Shown here in pieces: positions 1-8,377 of a stretch of 64,000 nt of DNA; within the stretch, counting starts at the first letter, position 1; every line of letters begins with the position of its first letter. Both the position numbers and the translations under genes were made by a program. The notes below the pieces were generated by a model. It was not told the origin of the DNA, did not search any database, and worked only from the letters and a program-made list of their open reading frames with translations. Source of the stretch: Lachnospiraceae bacterium (GTDB lineage: Bacteria; Bacillota; Clostridia; Lachnospirales; Lachnospiraceae); NCBI GenBank assembly GCA_002892395.1, contig NBBL01000002.1, positions 186,001 to 250,000 on the forward strand, given 5' to 3'.

Positions 1-3000
1 TCGTTTTCTCCTGCGAAGAATGACACTAATCCGCCTGTATTTGGAATTGTGGCTGCCATTTCGGCTAATGCTTTACCAGCCGTCGCTGCGTTTGCCACGA
101 TTTCTCCGTCCATATTTCCGATAGCCAGCGAGAAATCTCGCATAGCTTCGCCAAACGGTACAAGTTCCTCTCCGAACTTAGATAAGGATGATCCTCCCGT
201 AAGCCAAGAAGTCAATCCCTGTAAAATATCAGCCGCCGTCAGAATAAGCACTGTCTCGGCTAATGCCTTTACTCCGTCCATCATGGATGGCTGAATCTGA
301 CTTGCTCCTTGTAAGAATGTCTGAATATTATTCATAAAAGCGGATAAATCAGCTCCAATCTGCGGGAACTGACTCGAAACTCCACTCATAAATCCGCCGA
401 CAATTCCACCAACAAACTGACCGATTGCTGTTCCGATTCCCTGTAAAAGCTTTCCACCTTCTCCGATGAGCCAAGAAATACCTGGGAGTTTCGATAAGAG
501 CCCGACGGCCGCAAGCACTAATGCCATCTCAGCAATGACTGCCCCCATTCCAAGAATTCCAACCATGGCTCCAGGAACAAGCGCCGCTGTTGCACTAAGA
601 GCAATCATAATAGCTGATAACAGACCGATTCCGGCAATTCCTTTAAGTAAAGCTCCGGTATCAATTCCGCTTAATGCATCGACAACACCGGTAAAGAATG
701 CCATAAGAACATCAATTCCAGCTTTAATCAGCGATGGCAGATTACTAGCGATACCCTCTAAAATTCCAATAAGGAACTTTAAGACTAGATCTACGATTTG
801 AGGCGTGTAAGTAACAAGTGCTGCTAATACACAGACAACTAATTGCAAAGCTCCGTCTGCCAGCTTCGGTACACAGGATACGAGAACGTCGATCAGCGTT
901 AAGACAACCGCTTTTACAGCTTCGCCAATAGCTGGCGCCTCGGCAGCAATGACTTTGCAGATTGCGATAATTCCTTCTCCAACTTTTGTAAGAACGGCTG
1001 GAATTAATCTAGCAATACCGATAACGATAACCGTCAGTGCCGCTACGATTGCTGTTGCTCCGGCCGCACCGGCAGTTGCCAGCGCTGTGAATCCGATCGC
1101 AAGTGCTGAAAGCCCTGTGCCGGCCGCAAGTAAACCCGCTCCGATTGTAAGTACCCCAACACCAATCAATGCAAATGCTCCAGATAATGCGAGAATGGTC
1201 GGAACCAACGGTGTAAGAACTGCGCCTGCTACGCCGATAATCGCAAATGCTCCTGCAATAGAGATAAGTCCTTTTGCAATCGCTTCCCACGATAATGCTC
1301 CCAACATACTGAGTACAGGTGCAAGAACAGCTAAGGCTGCAGACGCAACTAATAACGCCGCTGATCCACCAAGTGTACCTTTCATGCAGTTGAGACTGAT
1401 AGCCAACTCAGCTAAAGCCCCACCCATGACAGTAAGACCTCTACCGATCTCTGCCCACTGCATACCTCCGAATTTACTCATACAGTTTGCAATAATTTCA
1501 AGCGCGCCACCAACGATGGCAAGCCCCGTTCCAATACCGATCATATTCTTCGGCATCAGCTTAACTGCAATAGCCACTTCCGCAAGTGCGCCGCCCATAG
1601 CTGTTAAACCTCTGCCAATTCCATCCCACTGTAACTGACTGAACTCTTTTACAGCGGAAGCAAAAATTTTCATTGCAGAGCCGATAGCAATTAACGCTAC
1701 ACCAGTAGCCACCACATGTTTCGCATTTCCAGCCAAATTCGTAAAAACTGCAAGCTCAGCAAGTAATCCCCCAATTCCGGCCAATCCTTTTCCGATCTCG
1801 CTCCAATCCATCTGGCCAAAATCCTTGCAAGCAGATGCCAGAACTTTCATTGCCATCGCTAGAATAACAATTCCAGTCGCGGTGCTGATCATTTTTCTGT
1901 TAAATTTTGCAACTCTAAGAAATATGGCAATCTCAGCAAATAAAACTCCCACTCCGGTCAGACCTCGTCCGAGTTCATCCCACGGCAATTGCGATAAATC
2001 CTTACATGCTGACGCCAAGATTTTGATAGCAGCTCCGAATATAATTAAACTGGTAGCGCCCTTCATAACCCGCTTCTGACCGCTTGCCATGGCTTTAGAT
2101 GACGCGACAACAATCGTAGTAAGACCGGCAATTCCAACCAAGCCTCTTGCAAGCTCATCCCAATCGAGATCTGACACTTTCTTCAAAGCTCCTGCCAGAA
2201 TAGATACCGCAACCGACATAGCAATCATTGCGCTACATGCCTTAGTTACTTTTGTTTTGGAACCGGCAATCTTTTCAAAAATAGCCATAGCCCCCAGTAA
2301 ATTAGCAAAGAGAACTGTGATAGCCCCGAGAGAAGCTGAAAGTTTATCGCTATCGATCAGGGAAATTGCAACGATAGAACTGGCCAGCAAAGCGATTGCT
2401 GCTCCGATTTTAAGCAACGTTCCAGCTTTAAGATTTGTCTGATACGCCTCAAGGCATCCTCTGACACCGTCAAGAACTCCAGTTACTCCTTTGAGAATAT
2501 TATTTACCCCTTCGAGGGGTTCTGTTACACTCTTTAAGAATTTAGAAATTGATAAGGCAATTCCACCAACAGCGATGTTGAAAGTATTGAAGGGTTCTGT
2601 TACACCCTTTAAGAATTTAGAAATTGATAAGGCAATTCCGCCAGCAGCGATGCTGTTAAGAACATCAAGAATCATGCTAAAATCTGCATTTCCGAGTTTT
2701 TCGGCGAGTGTTCCCATCATGGTTCCGACTGCATCGACAATGCCGCCAGCAATTACTTTTACAGTAGTCCATAGTGCTTCCATGACTTTGAGGAACTTAC
2801 ACCTTTCTAGTGCTTCCCCCATCATTTCAAAAGCAACAATAACGCCGCTCTTCATTTTTCCAGCGCCTTCATCGATCCGAGCCATGCGGTCATGTACTCG
2901 TTCGAGGAATGAGTGAAACAATTCGAATCCTGGGAAATCAAACTTCTCCCCGGCAGCTTTTCCAAATTCTTTTACTTTTTCTCCGGCAGTTTTAACAAAC

Positions 3001-4562
3001 GTAATTGCTGTCTTCACAATATCAACAACAGCCGAGACCGCTTTGCCAAAGATGTTTGTCTTCTTTACAGTTTCATCCAGCTTAACCAGACACTCACCAA
3101 GGCTTCCGGTAAGTGATAACACACCGTTTCCAACTGGTAAGAAAAGGCCAATTAATTCGCCAACACCACCAGCAACAGCTTTGAAAGCTCGTCCAACGAT
3201 ATCAAGCACTGCAAATACGCCCTTAAACGTATTCTTTAGATTCTTTGAACTTTCTTCCCCCATTTTGAATTTTGCTGTCAGATCACGAATACGTTCTGTG
3301 ATTTCGGCTAACTGTTTTCCAGTCATTGGCGGGAAGATTTCGTTAAATGCCTCCCGAACCGGCTTAGCAACGCTAATCAAGCCTTCAAATACATTCTTTA
3401 CTGCTTCAATCATCATGGTTCGTCCGCCAAGGTCTTTCCAATCCTGAAGCATTTTATTTCTTGCATCCGCAGAAGCGTTAATTACGGCACTGAACGTATC
3501 ACTCACTTCAGTAAGTAATTCCTTCGCCTCTTCAAAGTCGCCGACGATAATTTCCCAGCTTTGTGTCCATCCGGACTGGGCAGCCTCTTTCAACGTGTCG
3601 AACAGCTGAGTAAAAGTCTTTACTTTTGTTGCCGCATCATTCGCCGTTTTGCCCATCTCCATAATGGATTTGATCTGGTCATCTGCATATCCCATAGTCC
3701 GAAGCTGATCTTCGTTAAGATCACCTGTAAATTTTGCCAAGGTTTCAGTCAAGATATCAGATGTAAGCCATCCTTTGCTAAGGGTCTCTCTGAATGAACC
3801 CTCATCTTTGATCATCTTATCAATGGCAATTCCATGAACTTTAGCCGTTTCCTTCAGCGCATCCTGGAATACCTGACCACCCATACCAGCGTTTACTACT
3901 GAGTTCCAGTCCTGCAATTTTACTGTTCCTGACGCCAATGCCTGTGAAAGCTGATACATAGCGGTACTTGCCTGCCGAGAGTTGGAACCTGATACGGCTG
4001 CAAGGTTTGCAATACCTTTGATAGCTGATACAGATGTATCCAAATTCACGCCAGCTGCAGTGAACGTACCAATGTTACGGGTCATTTCCGTAAAATTGTA
4101 AATGGTCATATCTGCATAATGATTCAGTTCATCCAACGCGTTGTTTACCTGATCAAGAGTTGTGCCTTTTGAAGAGGTATTCGCAAGGATTGTCTGAACG
4201 GCATTGATCTGGGTCTCATACTCATCAAAACCAGATTTAATCGGATCAATTGTAAAAGCAGAGACCAGATTTTTTCCAGCAGCAAGTGCATAATTGGTAA
4301 TGTTCTGTAAAATGGTAATTGCTATTACTTCCAATGCGGAAAATCGTACTCGTACAGTCTCAACTGCATTGCTAAGCGGTGACATATTCCCACTGCATTT
4401 ATTTGCGGCATCATTTACGGTTTCTAAGCCTTTTGCTGCCCCTTCGAGGTTAAGGCTCTTCTTCAACTTATCGAGGCTTGATAAACTGGTCTGAATATTC
4501 TGTTCAAACTGCTTGTTATCAAACCGCATTTCGACGACACGTTCGTCAACGGTTGCGCTCAT
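1..4562 (-). CDS. Tail tape measure protein (3' end outside window)
   Basis: Open from an ATG at 4562 (GGAGG 9 bases upstream) with no stop down to position 1, so at least 1520 residues. The N-terminus has the usual phage tape-measure region, with an alpha-helical start (DNKQFEQNIQTSLSSLDKLK) and a segment rich in QAL/TVKLQDW-type residues near residues 200-240. Long hydrophobic and glycine/alanine-rich helices follow. The centre (roughly residues 765-1060) has about five copies of a 60-residue repeat, each with a WxEhGrGL-type block. Size, composition and place after the tail tube and chaperone genes fit the protein that sets tail length and lines the tail lumen. All long plus-strand reading frames here are shadows of it. 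Confidence 0.93.
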   Translation of the reverse strand, partial: MSATVDERVVEMRFDNKQFEQNIQTSLSSLDKLKKSLNLEGAAKGLETVNDAANKCSGNMSPLSNAVETVRVRFSALEVIAITILQNITNYALAAGKNLVSAFTIDPIKSGFDEYETQINAVQTILANTSSKGTTLDQVNNALDELNHYADMTIYNFTEMTRNIGTFTAAGVNLDTSVSAIKGIANLAAVSGSNSRQASTAMYQLSQALASGTVKLQDWNSVVNAGMGGQVFQDALKETAKVHGIAIDKMIKDEGSFRETLSKGWLTSDILTETLAKFTGDLNEDQLRTMGYADDQIKSIMEMGKTANDAATKVKTFTQLFDTLKEAAQSGWTQSWEIIVGDFEEAKELLTEVSDTFSAVINASADARNKMLQDWKDLGGRTMMIEAVKNVFEGLISVAKPVREAFNEIFPPMTGKQLAEITERIRDLTAKFKMGEESSKNLKNTFKGVFAVLDIVGRAFKAVAGGVGELIGLFLPVGNGVLSLTGSLGECLVKLDETVKKTNIFGKAVSAVVDIVKTAITFVKTAGEKVKEFGKAAGEKFDFPGFELFHSFLERVHDRMARIDEGAGKMKSGVIVAFEMMGEALERCKFLKVMEALWTTVKVIAGGIVDAVGTMMGTLAEKLGNADFSMILDVLNSIAAGGIALSISKFLKGVTEPFNTFNIAVGGIALSISKFLKSVTEPLEGVNNILKGVTGVLDGVRGCLEAYQTNLKAGTLLKIGAAIALLASSIVAISLIDSDKLSASLGAITVLFANLLGAMAIFEKIAGSKTKVTKACSAMIAMSVAVSILAGALKKVSDLDWDELARGLVGIAGLTTIVVASSKAMASGQKRVMKGATSLIIFGAAIKILASACKDLSQLPWDELGRGLTGVGVLFAEIAIFLRVAKFNRKMISTATGIVILAMAMKVLASACKDFGQMDWSEIGKGLAGIGGLLAELAVFTNLAGNAKHVVATGVALIAIGSAMKIFASAVKEFSQLQWDGIGRGLTAMGGALAEVAIAVKLMPKNMIGIGTGLAIVGGALEIIANCMSKFGGMQWAEIGRGLTVMGGALAELAISLNCMKGTLGGSAALLVASAALAVLAPVLSMLGALSWEAIAKGLISIAGAFAIIGVAGAVLTPLVPTILALSGAFALIGVGVLTIGAGLLAAGTGLSALAIGFTALATAGAAGATAIVAALTVIVIGIARLIPAVLTKVGEGIIAICKVIAAEAPAIGEAVKAVVLTLIDVLVSCVPKLADGALQLVVCVLAALVTYTPQIVDLVLKFLIGILEGIASNLPSLIKAGIDVLMAFFTGVVDALSGIDTGALLKGIAGIGLLSAIMIALSATAALVPGAMVGILGMGAVIAEMALVLAAVGLLSKLPGISWLIGEGGKLLQGIGTAIGQFVGGIVGGFMSGVSSQFPQIGADLSAFMNNIQTFLQGASQIQPSMMDGVKALAETVLILTAADILQGLTSWLTGGSSLSKFGEELVPFGEAMRDFSLAIGNMDGEIVANAATAGKALAEMAATIPNTGGLVSFFAGEN
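1380..2260 (-). repeat. Approx. 180-bp coding repeats in the tape measure gene
   Basis: The blocks WDELARGL, WDELGRGL, WSEIGKGL, WDGIGRGL and WAEIGRGL recur every 58-61 codons, each followed by a hydrophobic alanine/glycine helix. This is internal repetition of the tape measure rod and probably reflects length change by duplication. Confidence 0.8.
2518..2667 (-). repeat. Near-perfect 75-bp tandem duplication in the tape measure gene
   Basis: Two adjacent copies with a 75-bp period (GGTTCTGTTACAC at 2518 and again at 2593) encode GGIALSISKFLK(G/S)VTEP twice. The period is a multiple of three and the frame is kept. The few differences suggest a recent duplication that would lengthen the protein by 25 residues. 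Confidence 0.85.
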
Positions 4563-4936
4563 AGCTTAGTAACCTCCTTCCACGCCGCATCTGCAATTTT
4601 GTCAAAAATAGGCCGGATAGCAGGATTGATGTAGTCTCGCCCCTGTACCCAGCCGCCGTTTCTCGTTGCATGTCCATACTGCAAAATAACTGCAATAGGG
4701 ACTCCATTTTGAATATTTGTGTTGCAAAAGCTAATCGATATGAAACCTTGCGTCCGCTCGATCTTATAATGCCACGAATTTGCTGTCCGTCCTGTATCAA
4801 CTGGTGTTGCAGACGCAAGGGCGGCTACACCCTCTTGACCATACTTATCGAGGTCACCAAGACGAACCGATTCCTTTGCTCTCTCTAAGAACCGAGTCAG
4901 CTTAGAAAAATCACCCTTTTGTCTGAACGTGATCAT
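4559..4936 (-). CDS. HK97 gp10-like head-tail/tail completion protein
   Basis: 125 residues. It has the features of the HK97 gp10 family: an N-terminal helical part, then the core TPVDTGRTANSW, a beta-rich middle and a C-terminal helix. These proteins act at the neck or tail terminus and are normally encoded between the capsid and tail tube genes. Here the gene sits between the endolysin and the tape measure, overlapping the tape measure start by four bases (ATGA-type coupling), which is an unusual place. The start at 4936 follows TAGGAG. Confidence 0.8.
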   Translation of the reverse strand: MITFRQKGDFSKLTRFLERAKESVRLGDLDKYGQEGVAALASATPVDTGRTANSWHYKIERTQGFISISFCNTNIQNGVPIAVILQYGHATRNGGWVQGRDYINPAIRPIFDKIADAAWKEVTKL

Positions 4937-4945
4937 ATGAATCTC

Positions 4946-5938
4946 CTACTTTGCTAAGTAAGCGCTGGATGAGAAGCCTGTATACTGCACACTGTCAAGC
5001 ACAAACTGGATGTACAGCCACTTAACTCCGTTTGCCATTGTGTAGTATCCATAGCATTTAACCTTAGTGCCAGCCGGTATTTTACAAAGAGCTTTCTTAT
5101 TGGTTCCGGCATCATTACGGCAATAAAGAACTGCCGTTGTTTTGTATTCACCGGCATAGGTCTTGTTAAACTGCTTGGCGGAACAGGTAGCCACAACTTT
5201 TTTTGAAACTGACTGGTTCTGATCCTGTTTGGTGTTGGACGGTGTTACCACTGATCCATTCAAAATCTGATTAACCATGTTCTGAACTTCCGAGTAGTTG
5301 TGTCCGTACTCGGTAAGCAGTTTCTTACGATTCTCGCCGCTTCCCCACAGTCCAACGATAACCTCATGAGCGATAGTTTTGATGTCTTTACTATTGCTTA
5401 ATCCAGGAGCGGCAACTGTATTGTCGTCGTACTTTGGTGTGATAAAGCCACGGATAAATTTTCCGTTAATAGACAGGGTTCTCTTCTTGACCGCATCACT
5501 GTAGTTGCCCTCTTCGATAACTATGTAACCGGATTCCTTATGTACCTCAATTACGGTACCGACATGATCCGGATTGCCTGTGTTGTCGCCGATCCCGTTA
5601 TCCTGCCAATCATACAAAATTGCATCCCCAGGACTCGGAACATAAGCATCGTTCTCCTGCCAACATCCCATTTTCTTCGCTGCTTCGATGAGATAATAGC
5701 AGGAAATTTCCATAGGCATAATGCTCTCATATCGGAGAGCTGCCGCTAATGCAGACCAGGTGCAAGCGCACCAAGCCCAGTCATAGTGCATACGAATGCC
5801 ACGAGGAAATTTGCCAGCGCAGATCTTCTCAAAGAAGTCGTTATATAAATCGATAATGCTTTTATGTGAGCCGTTCGATTCTTTCTTTCCATCCCAGGAT
5901 TTGACAAGATTAACAACGGCCTGTCTTGATTTCGCCAT
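4946..5938 (-). CDS. Endolysin: CHAP amidase/peptidase, CW_7 repeat, SH3-like tail
   Basis: 330 residues. Residues about 40-170 are a CHAP domain with the nucleophile in WCACTWSALAAA and a histidine in NPDHVGTVIEV. Residues about 185-225 match a CW_7 (Cpl-7) wall-binding motif (AHEVIVGLWGSGENRKKLL ending in VNQIL). The C-terminal third is a beta-rich SH3-like segment (VATCSAKQFNKTYAGEYKTT, then GVKWLYIQF). It should cleave host peptidoglycan at lysis or during entry. There is no signal peptide. The gene lies inside the tail operon, between the chaperone genes and the tape measure, so a role as a tail-associated lysin is possible. A holin was not seen in the window. Confidence 0.85.
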   Translation of the reverse strand: MAKSRQAVVNLVKSWDGKKESNGSHKSIIDLYNDFFEKICAGKFPRGIRMHYDWAWCACTWSALAAALRYESIMPMEISCYYLIEAAKKMGCWQENDAYVPSPGDAILYDWQDNGIGDNTGNPDHVGTVIEVHKESGYIVIEEGNYSDAVKKRTLSINGKFIRGFITPKYDDNTVAAPGLSNSKDIKTIAHEVIVGLWGSGENRKKLLTEYGHNYSEVQNMVNQILNGSVVTPSNTKQDQNQSVSKKVVATCSAKQFNKTYAGEYKTTAVLYCRNDAGTNKKALCKIPAGTKVKCYGYYTMANGVKWLYIQFVLDSVQYTGFSSSAYLAK

Positions 5939-5946
5939 TTTTATAA

Positions 5947-6489
5947 CTATCCTTTCGAATTAAATTTCTTTCTGTTTGCGGCATTTACTTCTGCATGATG
6001 TCTGTATAAATCTCGTTTGCTTCTCTTCTTCGGGGGTTTATTTTCCGCATTGCAAATCCGGAGAAGCATTAACAAACGATTCAAATGCCATTTCTGACAC
6101 TCAAATGGAATATGATATGCGGTCATCCAGTAATAGATAAGTTCGCTCGTTATCTGCTGCCTGTTTATTGGACCATCTTTTTCTTCCTTAACAGTCGAAG
6201 CCGTCATAGGCGCTTCAATATAGGCATTTACCACATCAATGTGAGAATTGGTAATGCATTGATAGACCAGCGGGTCAACATTCTGTGTGAGTGTCATACA
6301 ACGTATATAATCAATAGTTTCTTCAATGGTCTTCTGCTCTTTAGATAAGAAGACTTTGCACCATTTACTTTCCCATTTTGAAAGTGAAACGAGTGAATGC
6401 TCCAAACGCAATTTCTGTTCCTTTACAGGGATAAACCGCCGATTTAGCTCATCCCACAGATCAGTTTTTGGTATCATAAGTTCAAGCAT
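5947..6489 (-). CDS. Tail assembly chaperone-like protein (second of pair)
   Basis: 180 residues, starting 14 bases after the upstream gene with its own AGAGGTGAG site. The C-terminal part (TSELIYYWMTAYHIPFECQKWHLN followed by basic residues) is typical of the second gene between tail tube and tape measure in Firmicutes siphophages, which works with the first chaperone on the tape measure. A frame link with the upstream gene, as in lambda G/GT, is not evident: an in-frame TGA lies two codons before the ATG. Confidence 0.6.
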   Translation of the reverse strand: MLELMIPKTDLWDELNRRFIPVKEQKLRLEHSLVSLSKWESKWCKVFLSKEQKTIEETIDYIRCMTLTQNVDPLVYQCITNSHIDVVNAYIEAPMTASTVKEEKDGPINRQQITSELIYYWMTAYHIPFECQKWHLNRLLMLLRICNAENKPPKKRSKRDLYRHHAEVNAANRKKFNSKG

Positions 6490-6503
6490 TCGATCTCACC
6501 TCT

Positions 6504-6923
6504 TTAGTTCATTGGAGTGACCACAGGCGCAATCGCCGGATTTTCCGAATGCTTCTTAATATCCACAACTTTCGGAATTACATGGTTTACAAATTCAGCA
6601 GCTTTGCTGTCATCTGTAGCCAGTTCCATAAACAAAAGATTGTAGAACTGTGTGCAGGCAAACTTTCTGGAAATCTCTTCGGACTTCTCGAAATATGTGC
6701 CATCAGCACTCTTCTCTCCGTATGCCTTTAAGATGAATTCCTTAAAGAACTTGATAATGGTCGGCTGATCTTTTGCATCTACGATGCGCTGAAGCATCTC
6801 GGCAACCCCACCAGCTGTGCCTAGTTCCATCTCCATAACCTCTGTTTCAGTAAGGTTGAAGAGCTTTGTTTCGGTGCGCTCAACACCGTTGAAATCTTTA
6901 TAAGTCTTTGTCACTGAATACAT
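6504..6923 (-). CDS. Tail assembly chaperone
   Basis: 139 residues with the conserved core YGEKSADGTYFEKSEEISRKF and ELATDDSKAAEFVNHVIP seen in the first tail chaperone of many Clostridia and Bacilli siphophages. It is expected to bind the tape measure during tail polymerisation. AAAGGAGAACAAAATT precedes the ATG. Confidence 0.75.
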   Translation of the reverse strand: MYSVTKTYKDFNGVERTETKLFNLTETEVMEMELGTAGGVAEMLQRIVDAKDQPTIIKFFKEFILKAYGEKSADGTYFEKSEEISRKFACTQFYNLLFMELATDDSKAAEFVNHVIPKVVDIKKHSENPAIAPVVTPMN

Positions 6924-6949
6924 AATTTTGTTCTCCTTTCAAATAAAAA

Positions 6950-6979
6950 GGAGCCGCCAGCTTTCCTGAATACGACTCC
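6950..6979 (-). terminator. Intrinsic terminator after the tail tube gene
   Basis: GGAGTCGT pairs with GCGGCTCC, followed by TTTTTATTT on the minus strand. It lies between the highly expressed tail tube gene and the chaperone genes, and probably lowers chaperone expression. Confidence 0.75.
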
Positions 6980-7005
6980 ATCTGTGATTTGTGTATTATT
7001 TTGAA

Positions 7006-7710
7006 TTAGCCTTCTGCGGTCATAATCTTAATAACTTCATCCGGAAGCGGAAGTCTTGGTTCGACACCATCGCCTCCATTAGTAGTAGACGGATCTTTAC
7101 CATACAGAATCTCTTCAAGCGCAGCCAATTTCTTAGCATTGACCTTTGTAGAATCAAAGGTGAGAATGGAAGTAGGCTTGAGCTTCTTTCCATCGATTAA
7201 AGTTGCAATCTCAACAGGTGTGGTGCTGAATTCCCAAGATAAGGTAATAGCTTCCGGACTATCATTTACACTCGAATAACCTTTCTCGGAAGGAGAAGCC
7301 AAGCAACCATATACGATGTGGAGCTTATAGCCATAGTCATTTGATTCAACATCATTACCGATGAGTGTCTTATAAGATAAGCCGAACATCTTACGATTTT
7401 GCTGACCTGAAAACACTCCTGGAGCAATCTCTTTTGAGCCATCGCACTCTGCGAATTCATCTGGAGCCGTGTAAGCTTCGATCGTGCCACTGAATTCCTC
7501 TGCAGACATAAGATTCAGATACTTGATATTGTCTGCATAAATTGAACTGGGTTCTGCTCCAGATGGGCTCTCTGTTACGGCGCTAAGACCATTCCATGCG
7601 GTGCCAGAGTTATATACACCGCCGGTCTGAATCGGATAAAGGACACCCTGACTGACACCGGTCTCATACCGGCGCTCGCCAGTCTTGTCCCAAACGAGTT
7701 TCTTTTTCAT
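7006..7710 (-). CDS. Major tail tube protein
   Basis: 234 residues. It has features of siphovirus tail tube proteins: GVLYPIQ near the N-terminus, a central FSGTIEAYTAPDEFAEC segment, and QQNRKMFGLSYKTLIGND followed by YKLHIVYGCLASPSEK. The C-terminal part (ITLSWEFSTTPVEI) is the common end of this family. A strong AAGGAGG site precedes the ATG, and a terminator follows the gene. Confidence 0.88.
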   Translation of the reverse strand: MKKKLVWDKTGERRYETGVSQGVLYPIQTGGVYNSGTAWNGLSAVTESPSGAEPSSIYADNIKYLNLMSAEEFSGTIEAYTAPDEFAECDGSKEIAPGVFSGQQNRKMFGLSYKTLIGNDVESNDYGYKLHIVYGCLASPSEKGYSSVNDSPEAITLSWEFSTTPVEIATLIDGKKLKPTSILTFDSTKVNAKKLAALEEILYGKDPSTTNGGDGVEPRLPLPDEVIKIMTAEG

Positions 7711-7724
7711 AGAATTTATCCTCC

Positions 7725-8048
7725 TTAAAAGAATATTTCAAAGACATCATGATTTAAGTTGTCTTTTGTATAATGCCGATTGAATCTGCTTGTCGACATA
7801 GATACCACCTTGCCAACGAGAGAACTGTCCGGATCGCTGTCAATGACTATTACCGAATACTTTCTCGCAGACAAATAAACCCCGTCATTCGCAAACGTAT
7901 TCTCGATATCGTCGAGAGCGTAAACGATGGCGGGGTATTTCATTTTTACCGATGACGGTGGTTGAAAATAAGCACGACACTCTGGTCCTTGGGCCGGACA
8001 CGAGAGAATGTCGCATAAAAGATTATGCAGTTTCAGTCGTCTGCTCAT
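7725..8048 (-). CDS. Neck/tail-completion protein (probable tail terminator)
   Basis: 107 residues from the ATG at 8048, which overlaps the end of the upstream gene by 26 bases. It contains KMKYPAIVYALDDIENTFANDGVY and a beta-rich YSVIVIDSDPDS segment, like the small proteins encoded just before the tail tube in HK97-type phages that cap the tail. The assignment rests mainly on position and size. Confidence 0.6.
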   Translation of the reverse strand: MSRRLKLHNLLCDILSCPAQGPECRAYFQPPSSVKMKYPAIVYALDDIENTFANDGVYLSARKYSVIVIDSDPDSSLVGKVVSMSTSRFNRHYTKDNLNHDVFEIFF

Positions 8049-8355
8049 TATAAACACCTCCAACGGTCAATATCAAACGGGGATACTGAACTTCAACGTT
8101 TGAAATTTTCCATTTAGCCCCCATATACTCGATAAATCTCATCGAATGAAAATTCGCATAAGCAAACGGATCGGCTACGATGCTAAACTCATTCGATACA
8201 TTAAGATTATCATTAAGGTTCTCCGAACTCTGATACTGTCGAGTATTTCGAATAACATCTCCGTAGTAGTAACGAACTGTAATCTTCTCTCCCCAGACAC
8301 CCGGTCGAATTTCCTCTGTTACAGCATAGCCGATTGCTCCGTAGAATTTACTCAT
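8023..8355 (-). CDS. Head closure/head-tail adaptor-like protein
   Basis: 110 residues, beta-rich (KITVRYYYGDVI, then SMRFIEYMGAKWKISNVEV and YPRLILTVGGVYNE). The pattern of a small protein with a GAKWKI..V...PRL..T core right after the capsid gene is typical of phage head closure proteins. The weak upstream site (GAGGCGAAAATTCAAA) shares the ATTCAAAATG start context of several structural genes here. Confidence 0.6.
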   Translation of the reverse strand: MSKFYGAIGYAVTEEIRPGVWGEKITVRYYYGDVIRNTRQYQSSENLNDNLNVSNEFSIVADPFAYANFHSMRFIEYMGAKWKISNVEVQYPRLILTVGGVYNEQTTETA

Positions 8356-8377
8356 TTTGAATTTTCGCCTCTAAGAC

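Noticed and set aside
49-3800. Long plus-strand reading frames at the left edge
   Set aside because: They lie opposite the continuous minus-strand tape measure frame, lack ribosome sites and have low-complexity Ala/Pro/Ser-rich translations typical of shadows.
6490-6530. Lambda-type G/GT programmed frameshift between tail chaperones
   Set aside because: The second gene has its own ribosome site and an in-frame stop two codons before its ATG; no slippery heptamer was found at the end of the first.
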